Source: an uncultured Oscillospiraceae bacterium
GTDB lineage: Bacteria > Bacillota > Clostridia > Oscillospirales > Oscillospiraceae
Length of the DNA stretch: 9,687 nucleotides
Direction of reading: 5' to 3'
Assembly (NCBI GenBank): GCA_904398675.1
Contig: CAJFPI010000202.1
Span: 1-9,687, forward strand
Shown: positions 5,777 through 9,687 of the stretch, piece by piece
Numbering within the stretch: position 1 is the stretch's first letter
Layout: every line of letters begins with the position of its first letter
Position numbers and translations under genes: made by a program
Notes under the pieces: generated by a model
What the model was told of the DNA's origin: nothing
Databases searched by the model: none
What the model saw: only the letters and a program-made list of their open reading frames with translations

Positions 5777-8161
5777 ATGAGCGAGCTGTTTGACAAATCC
5801 ATCCGCACCCTGGAGCTGCCGGCGGTGCTGGAGCAGCTGGCGGCCCAGGCCGTCAGCGACGAGGCCAGGGACCGGGCTCTCAAGCTCCGGCCGGAGACCG
5901 ACTTTGACGAGGTGCTGCTGCTGCAGCGGCAGACCGAGGCCGCCCGGGCCATGCTGGCCCTCCACGGCAGTCCCAACTTCGCCGGCCTTGTCTCCGTGGC
6001 CTCCACTCTGGCCCGGGCGGACCGGGGCGGCGTTTTGAACACCCGGGAGCTTTTGACCCTGGCGGGGATGCTCCGCTGTGCCCGCCGGGTCCGGGAATAT
6101 TATAATGACGAGGGTCAGCCCACCGCCATTGACCACTACTTCCGGGCCATCCGGGGCAACAAATTTTTAGAGGAGAAGATCTTCACCTCCATCCTGGACG
6201 AGGATGAGATTGCCGACAACGCCAGCCCGGAGCTGGCGGACATCCGCCGCCACAAGCGCTCCGCCGCCGCCAAGGGGCGGCAGATCCTCCAGCGGATCAT
6301 CTCCTCCCCCAGCTACAGCAAGGTTTTGCAGGAGAGCCTCATCACCATGCGGGACGGGCGGTTTGTGGTGCCGGTGAAGGCGGAGCACCGCAGCGAGCTG
6401 CCCGGCCTGATCCACGACACGTCCTCCTCCGGGGCCACCCTCTTTGTGGAGCCCATGGGGGTGGTCCAGGCCAACAACGAGCTGAAGGAGCTGGAGGCCA
6501 AGGAGGAAAAGGAGATCCAGCGGATCCTCAGCGCCCTCAGCGCCGAGGCCGCCAAGTACCAGGGGGACATCCTCTGTGACTACGACATGCTGGTACAGCT
6601 GGACCTGCTCTTTGCCAAGGCCCAGCTGAGCTACAAGATGGAGGGCATCCAGCCGGAGATCCGGCAGAACGGCTCCATCCAGCTGCGCCGGGCACGCCAC
6701 CCCCTGCTGGACAGCGCCCGGGCCGTGCCCATCGACGTGGAGCTGGGAAATCAATTTGACACCCTGGTGATCACCGGCCCCAACACCGGCGGCAAAACCG
6801 TGACCCTCAAGACCCTGGGCCTTCTCACCCTGATGGCCCAGTGCGGCCTGCAGATCCCCGCCGGCGGCGGCAGCGCGGTGAGCGTCTTTGACCGGGTGCT
6901 GGCGGACATCGGCGACGAGCAGAGCATTGAGCAGAGCCTCTCCACCTTCTCCGCGCACATGACCAACATCGTGCGTATACTGGAAGAGGCGGACGGCCGC
7001 AGCCTGGTGCTCTTTGACGAGCTGGGCGCCGGCACGGACCCGGTGGAGGGGGCGGCCCTGGCCATCGCTGTCATCACCCACGTCCGGGAGCAGGGGGCCC
7101 GCATCGCCGCCACCACCCACTACGCGGAGCTGAAGACCTTTGCCATGACCACCAAGGGGGTGGAGAACGCCTCCTGTGAATTTGACGTGGAGACCCTGCG
7201 GCCCACCTACAGGCTCCTTATCGGCATCCCCGGCAAGTCCAACGCCTTTGCCATCTCCCAGCGGCTGGGCCTGCCCCAGGCGGTGATCGACACCGCCCGG
7301 GAGCAGATGGACAGCGAGGCCGTCCGGTTTGAGGAGGTCCTGTCCCAGCTGGAGGAGCGGCGGCAGAGCCTGGAGCGGGACCGGGACGAGGCCGAGCGGC
7401 TGCGGCTGCAGCGGGAAAGCGACGTCAAGCGGGCCAGGGAGTTCCGCGAGCAGATGGAGCGGGCCAAGGAGAACGCCCGCAGCAAGGGGGAGGCGGAAGC
7501 CCGCCGGATCCTGCGGGAGGCCCGGGAGGCGGCCGACGCCGTCTTTGCCGAGATGGACGCCCTGCGCCGCCAGCAGCAGAAAAATCAGGACTGGCAGAAT
7601 GTCAACGACGCCCGGGCCGCCATCCGGGGAAAACTCCGGCAGGCGGAGGAAAAATTCCATCAGGATCAGGAACCGGAGCCGGTGCCCGCCCCCAGCCGCC
7701 CCATCCAAAAGGGGGACCTGGTGGAGCTGCCCGGCACCAAAACCCGCGCCACGGTCCTCTCTGTGGAGAAGGACGGGCGGCTGCGCCTCCAGGCGGGGGC
7801 CATGCAGCTGACCATCAAGGGCGACGGGGTGCGCCTGATCGAGGGGGCGGAGGCCCAGCAGAAACGGGCGGAAAAGGAGCAGATGGTCCGGGTCACCGCC
7901 CATGCCCGGGCGGCAGGGGCCAAAAACGAGCTGGACATCCGGGGTCTGGAGACGCTGGAGGCGGAGGACGCGGTCAACCAGTTCCTGGATACCGCCCGCC
8001 TGGGAAAGCTGAACACCGTCAGCATCATCCACGGCAAGGGCACCGGCGCGCTGCGCCGGGCGGTCCACCAGGCCCTGCGGCGCAACAAGGCGGTGAAGAG
8101 TTTCCGCCTGGGCCGCTACGGCGAGGGCGAGGATGGGGTCACTATCGTGGAGTTGAAGTAG
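5777..8161 (+). CDS. mutS2: MutS2 (MutS-family ATPase with Smr domain)
   Basis: A 794-residue MutS2, the usual full length. It has the core/clamp region (1-330), the ABC-type ATPase with Walker A GPNTGGKT (334-341), signature/Q-loop region FSAHMTNI (391-398), Walker B LVLFDELGAGTDP (410-422) and the TTHY histidine (446-449). A long charged coiled coil (about 515-600) follows, then a KOW-like segment (643-690) and a C-terminal Smr domain (718-794) with LDIRG (719-723) and HGKGTG (752-757). It lacks the MutS mismatch-recognition N-terminus. Family members bind branched DNA and suppress recombination; in Bacillus subtilis MutS2 also acts on collided ribosomes. AGGAGA (5765-5770) is 6 nt before the ATG. 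Its last 37 bp are duplicated downstream (8328-8364). Confidence 0.97.
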   Translation: MSELFDKSIRTLELPAVLEQLAAQAVSDEARDRALKLRPETDFDEVLLLQRQTEAARAMLALHGSPNFAGLVSVASTLARADRGGVLNTRELLTLAGMLRCARRVREYYNDEGQPTAIDHYFRAIRGNKFLEEKIFTSILDEDEIADNASPELADIRRHKRSAAAKGRQILQRIISSPSYSKVLQESLITMRDGRFVVPVKAEHRSELPGLIHDTSSSGATLFVEPMGVVQANNELKELEAKEEKEIQRILSALSAEAAKYQGDILCDYDMLVQLDLLFAKAQLSYKMEGIQPEIRQNGSIQLRRARHPLLDSARAVPIDVELGNQFDTLVITGPNTGGKTVTLKTLGLLTLMAQCGLQIPAGGGSAVSVFDRVLADIGDEQSIEQSLSTFSAHMTNIVRILEEADGRSLVLFDELGAGTDPVEGAALAIAVITHVREQGARIAATTHYAELKTFAMTTKGVENASCEFDVETLRPTYRLLIGIPGKSNAFAISQRLGLPQAVIDTAREQMDSEAVRFEEVLSQLEERRQSLERDRDEAERLRLQRESDVKRAREFREQMERAKENARSKGEAEARRILREAREAADAVFAEMDALRRQQQKNQDWQNVNDARAAIRGKLRQAEEKFHQDQEPEPVPAPSRPIQKGDLVELPGTKTRATVLSVEKDGRLRLQAGAMQLTIKGDGVRLIEGAEAQQKRAEKEQMVRVTAHARAAGAKNELDIRGLETLEAEDAVNQFLDTARLGKLNTVSIIHGKGTGALRRAVHQALRRNKAVKSFRLGRYGEGEDGVTIVELK
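8125..8161 (+). repeat. Direct repeat copy 1: functional 3' tail of mutS2
   Basis: The final 37 bp of mutS2, coding for GEDGVTIVELK and ending in TAG. It matches 8328-8364 at 32 of 37 positions with no gaps. This copy is the one in frame with the gene. Confidence 0.9.
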
Positions 8162-8208
8162 AAGGAAAGGACTGCGGCTCCGGGTGGGCGGCTGCCCCCT
8201 CGCCGTAC

Positions 8209-8326
8209 CGCCGCGCAGCGGCGTGCAAGCATTTTGCCCCGGCAAAATCTTGCGGGCAAGGGGCCATTCACTTGCCCCTTGCCCATTTCGATCCCATCGG
8301 GGTCCCCGCGGGCCGTGTCCGCGGGG
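8209..8326. repeat. Array of five adjacent hairpins inserted after mutS2
   Basis: Almost every base is in an inverted repeat: CGCCGC-GCA-GCGGCG (8209-8223); GCAAG-c-ATTTTGCC / GGCAAAATCTTGC (8225-8253, one bulge); GGGCAAGGGGC / GCCCCTTGCCC with a 9-nt loop (8254-8284, 11 bp perfect); GATCCC-ATC-GGGGTC (8290-8304, one G-T); CCCCGCGG / CCGCGGGG with a 7-nt loop (8304-8326, 8 bp perfect). No protein or T-tracted terminator fits. It fills most of the 166-bp block between the two mutS2 tails. It resembles a REP/BIME-like or MITE-like palindromic element, or a structured RNA; which one needs genome-wide copy number. Confidence 0.75.
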
Positions 8327-8327
8327 C

Positions 8328-8364
8328 GGGCGAGGACGGGGTCACCATCGTGGAGCTGAAATAA
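8328..8364 (+). pseudogene. Direct repeat copy 2: orphan duplicate of the mutS2 3' tail
   Basis: A detached copy of the last 37 bp of mutS2 that still spells GEDGVTIVELK and a stop (TAA). The five differences from copy 1 are all transitions and all silent: GAT/GAC, ACT/ACC, TTG/CTG, AAG/AAA and TAG/TAA. Upstream of 8328 the similarity is lost, and no start codon with a ribosome-binding site serves it. It looks like a former or imported gene end that was separated from the gene by the hairpin block. Confidence 0.85.
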
Positions 8365-8414
8365 TTGGGAGCCCCTCTGCATCTGCAAAACGGACAGTTT
8401 CAGGAGAAATGTGC

Positions 8415-8435
8415 ACGGCAAAAAGCCGTTTTGCC
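8415..8435 (+). terminator. Weak terminator-like hairpin downstream of mutS2
   Basis: Two mutually exclusive folds share these bases: ACGGC-AAAAA-GCCGT followed by TTT (8415-8432), and GGCAAAA-AGCCG-TTTTGCC (8417-8435, 7 bp). The first has the form of a short intrinsic terminator and would end mutS2 transcripts before the crh promoter. The stem is short, so confidence is limited. Confidence 0.4.
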
Positions 8436-8495
8436 CCCCATTAAGTGCGTATAAGTCTGCGCTTTTGTACACAAAATGGAAGTGGCTTTGGTGGT

Positions 8496-8529
8496 TTTGC
8501 CGGAAATGAACATGTAAAGTTCTGGCAAA
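8496..8529. repeat. 10-bp inverted repeat upstream of the crh promoter
   Basis: TTTGCCGGAA (8496-8505) and TTCTGGCAAA (8520-8529) form a 10-bp stem (one G-T) around a 14-nt spacer, ending 26 bp before the -35 of the crh promoter. As DNA it is a near-symmetric TTTGCC-N22-GGCAAA site that could be an operator; as RNA it would lie outside the crh transcript. No known regulator is recognised. Confidence 0.5.
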
Positions 8530-8555
8530 TCATTGAACTTTATGCAAAATCGTCA

Positions 8556-8584
8556 TTGACGGAAATCAACAAATTTGGTATCTT
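8556..8584 (+). promoter_or_regulatory. Sigma-A promoter for the Crh-like gene
   Basis: TTGACG (8556-8561), a 17-bp spacer and TATCTT (8579-8584), with a TGn extended -10 at 8576-8578. Predicted start near 8591, leaving about 65 nt of leader to the ATG at 8656. The surrounding 8440-8650 is distinctly AT-richer than the coding DNA, as expected for a promoter region in a GC-rich genome. Confidence 0.8.
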
Positions 8585-8655
8585 AATGGTAATCTCGTGG
8601 ATTTGTATTTGTAGAAGGAACAAATTCTGATCTGGTGTTGAAGGAGAATTGTCTT

Positions 8656-8919
8656 ATGTATACGCAGGAAGTAACCATCCGCAGCGAAGTGGGCCTGCAG
8701 GCCCGCCCCGCGACCTTTTTCATCCGTAAAGCCAATGAGTTCAAGAGCGGCATCTGGGTGGAAAAAGATGAGCGCCGCGTCAACGCCAAGAGTCTTCTGG
8801 GAGTTTTGTCCCTGGGCATTGTCAAGGGTACTACCATTACTCTGATTGCAGACGGCTCTGACGAGAAAGAGGCGGTAGAGGCTCTGAAAGAGCTGATCGA
8901 CAACGGGTTCGGCGAGTAA
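8656..8919 (+). CDS. crh: Crh-like HPr paralogue (Gln15, Ser46)
   Basis: An 87-residue HPr-fold protein. The phosphocarrier motif GLHARPAT reads G13-L-Q15-A-R-P-A-T20: the catalytic His15 is Gln, as in Bacillus subtilis Crh, so it cannot take phosphate from enzyme I for sugar transport. The regulatory site is kept: Ser46 within NAKSLLGVLSLG (43-54), the target of HPr kinase/phosphorylase. By family knowledge, Ser46-phosphorylated Crh is a corepressor of CcpA in carbon catabolite repression. AAGGAGAA (8641-8648) precedes the ATG at 8656 and the conserved N-terminus starts there; an in-frame upstream start at 8635 would add seven residues and include the ribosome-binding site. Monocistronic: own promoter and terminator. 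No enzyme I, HPr kinase or ccpA is nearby in the window. Confidence 0.88.
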   Translation: MYTQEVTIRSEVGLQARPATFFIRKANEFKSGIWVEKDERRVNAKSLLGVLSLGIVKGTTITLIADGSDEKEAVEALKELIDNGFGE

Positions 8920-9021
8920 TTCGAGGTCACACAAGGTTACAACGTAACATGGAGGGGCGGTTTCGTGAAATTGAGGCCGCCTTTGTTCCTTTCTGCGCGG
9001 CTGTCAGCCGACGGAACACAG

Positions 9022-9061
9022 AGCAGGCGTCCGCCGCAGCAGGGTGGCCGCCTGCTTTTTT
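9022..9061 (+). terminator. Strong intrinsic terminator after the Crh-like gene
   Basis: AGCAGGCG (9022-9029) pairs with CGCCTGCT (9049-9056), with a further GCC/GGC pairing inside, followed by a T-run through 9061. The leader up to it (8920-9021) also holds small stems GTTAC-AAC-GTAAC (8936-8948) and CGGCT-GTC-AGCCG (8998-9010) but no gene that I can support. Confidence 0.9.
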
Positions 9062-9112
9062 GCGTCATTGAAAAAAGACAAAAACGAGGAAAAACGGTGC
9101 CATCCTGCGCTC

Positions 9113-9142
9113 TTTACAGGGCGGCGTGCAGCGTGCTATAAT
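9113..9142 (+). promoter_or_regulatory. Sigma-A promoter for dsdA
   Basis: TTTACA (9113-9118; 5 of 6), an 18-bp spacer and a perfect TATAAT (9137-9142) with a TGn extended -10 (9134-9136). Predicted start near 9149, with a leader of about 66 nt. No obvious operator is seen; a small stem CGGT/ACCG lies at 9182-9193 just before the ribosome-binding site. Confidence 0.85.
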
Positions 9143-9214
9143 GGCTGCAACATCTTTCCGGCGCGGCGGATCACACCGCACCGGTGGTGACCGATGGAAA
9201 GGAGCGTCTACGCC

Positions 9215-9687
9215 ATGCAGCTTGACTGGAAGGACATGTGTCGCCAGGTGCCTGTTCTGGAGGATCTGGCGGCGGCCCGGGAAACCGTTTGGACCAACCC
9301 CGCTCTTCTACCCGCTCAGGAGGCCCTCGCCTCCCTCCCCTTGACCATGGACGATGTGGACGACGCGGAGGCCCGCCTCGCCCGCTTTGCCCCCTTTATT
9401 GAGGCCGCTTTCCCAGAAACTGCCCCGCAGGGCGGTCTGATCGAATCGCCCCTGCGGCCGATTCCCGCCATGCAGGAGGCCCTGCAGAAACGCTGGGGTG
9501 CAGATCTCCCCGGCCGGCTGCTGCTGAAGATGGACAGCCATCTGGCGGTTGCCGGTTCAGTAAAGGCCCGCGGCGGCATCTATGAGATCCTCAAGCACTC
9601 GGAGGATCTGGCCCTGGCCGCAGGGCTCATTACGGTGGATGGCGACTACCGCCGTTTCGCCTCGCCGGAATTTCACGACTTCTTCTC
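9215..9687 (+). CDS. dsdA: D-serine ammonia-lyase, N-terminal part (3' end outside window)
   Basis: A PLP enzyme that converts D-serine to pyruvate and ammonia, used for D-serine detoxification or as a carbon and nitrogen source. The first 157 codons are present. The match is the DsdA-specific block around the PLP lysine: LLLKMDSHLAVAGSVKARGG (102-121) with K117 as the Schiff-base lysine, followed by IYEILKHSEDLALAAGL and the SPEFHDFF segment. GGLIESPLRPIPAMQ (73-87) is also typical. ATG 9215 is chosen because AAAGGAG (9198-9204) is 10 nt upstream; an in-frame ATG at 9194 lacks such a site. The gene has its own promoter and no dsdC-like LysR regulator or transporter is visible in the window. 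The rest of the PLP domain is outside the window. Confidence 0.95.
   Translation, partial: MQLDWKDMCRQVPVLEDLAAARETVWTNPALLPAQEALASLPLTMDDVDDAEARLARFAPFIEAAFPETAPQGGLIESPLRPIPAMQEALQKRWGADLPGRLLLKMDSHLAVAGSVKARGGIYEILKHSEDLALAAGLITVDGDYRRFASPEFHDFF

Noticed and set aside
6167..8245. Very long open frame (692 codons) on the minus strand
   Set aside because: It is antisense to mutS2, which has every expected domain. Long antisense frames are a by-product of GC-rich third codon positions, and the translation (Gly/Leu/His/Gln-rich) shows no fold or motif.
8125..8364. Simple IS-type target-site duplication around the hairpin block
   Set aside because: 37 bp is long for a target duplication and five silent differences argue against a recent identical duplication; no transposase is present.
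8184..8444. Plus-strand frame of 86 codons in the hairpin block
   Set aside because: Composed of translated hairpins (Gly/Arg/Pro/Ser-rich), no ribosome-binding site, and it crosses the mutS2 tail copy in a different frame.
8549..8575. Catabolite-responsive (cre) element near the crh promoter
   Set aside because: The TTGACGGAAATCAA stretch has partial dyad symmetry but does not match the central CG-containing cre consensus well enough.
8445..8630. Plus-strand frame of 61 codons from a GTG
   Set aside because: No ribosome-binding site, and it covers the inverted repeat and the whole crh promoter.
8949..9071. Possible 40-codon gene after the Crh-like gene
   Set aside because: No ribosome-binding site and it runs straight through the strong terminator at 9022-9061.

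Overview
The window reads as chromosomal DNA from a high-GC member of the Bacillota, class Clostridia, most likely an Oscillospiraceae relative (Flavonifractor/Lawsonibacter/Oscillibacter type). This is an inference. It rests on the very GC-rich codon choice, a SAM-I riboswitch in front of metK, the Bacillota gene order era - yqzL-like - recO, a MutS2 with a Smr tail, and a Crh-type HPr paralogue. Most genes are conserved housekeeping genes. I see no phage, IS element, CRISPR, tRNA, rRNA or defence locus.

Region 1 (1-774). The 5' part of metK (S-adenosylmethionine synthetase) lies on the minus strand. Its leader carries, in order, a consensus sigma-A promoter, a SAM-I (S-box) aptamer and a strong intrinsic terminator, which is the classic arrangement for transcription attenuation by SAM. 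A divergent promoter on the plus strand faces the next operon.

Region 2 (775-3460). Three tightly packed plus-strand genes encode a class I SAM-dependent methyltransferase, a protein I do not recognise, and a PflX-type (COG1313-like) radical-SAM protein. The second and third overlap by 4 nt. Including metK, three of the first four genes make or use SAM.

Region 3 (3461-8161). The Era GTPase (16S rRNA/30S maturation) follows a structured leader. After it come a 35-codon YqzL-like small protein, RecO (recombination mediator) and MutS2 (Smr-domain ATPase linked to recombination and ribosome rescue).

Region 4 (8125-8655). This is the most unusual stretch. The last 37 bp of mutS2, stop codon included, recur 203 bp downstream with five differences that are all synonymous. 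A 166-bp block of back-to-back hairpins separates the two copies. More TTTTGCC/GGCAAAA-type inverted repeats follow, then an AT-richer stretch with the promoter of the next gene.

Region 5 (8656-9687). A Crh-like HPr has Gln15 in place of the phosphorylatable His and keeps Ser46, so it should be a regulator and not a PTS phosphocarrier. It ends in a strong terminator. A new promoter then drives dsdA (D-serine ammonia-lyase), which is cut by the window edge.
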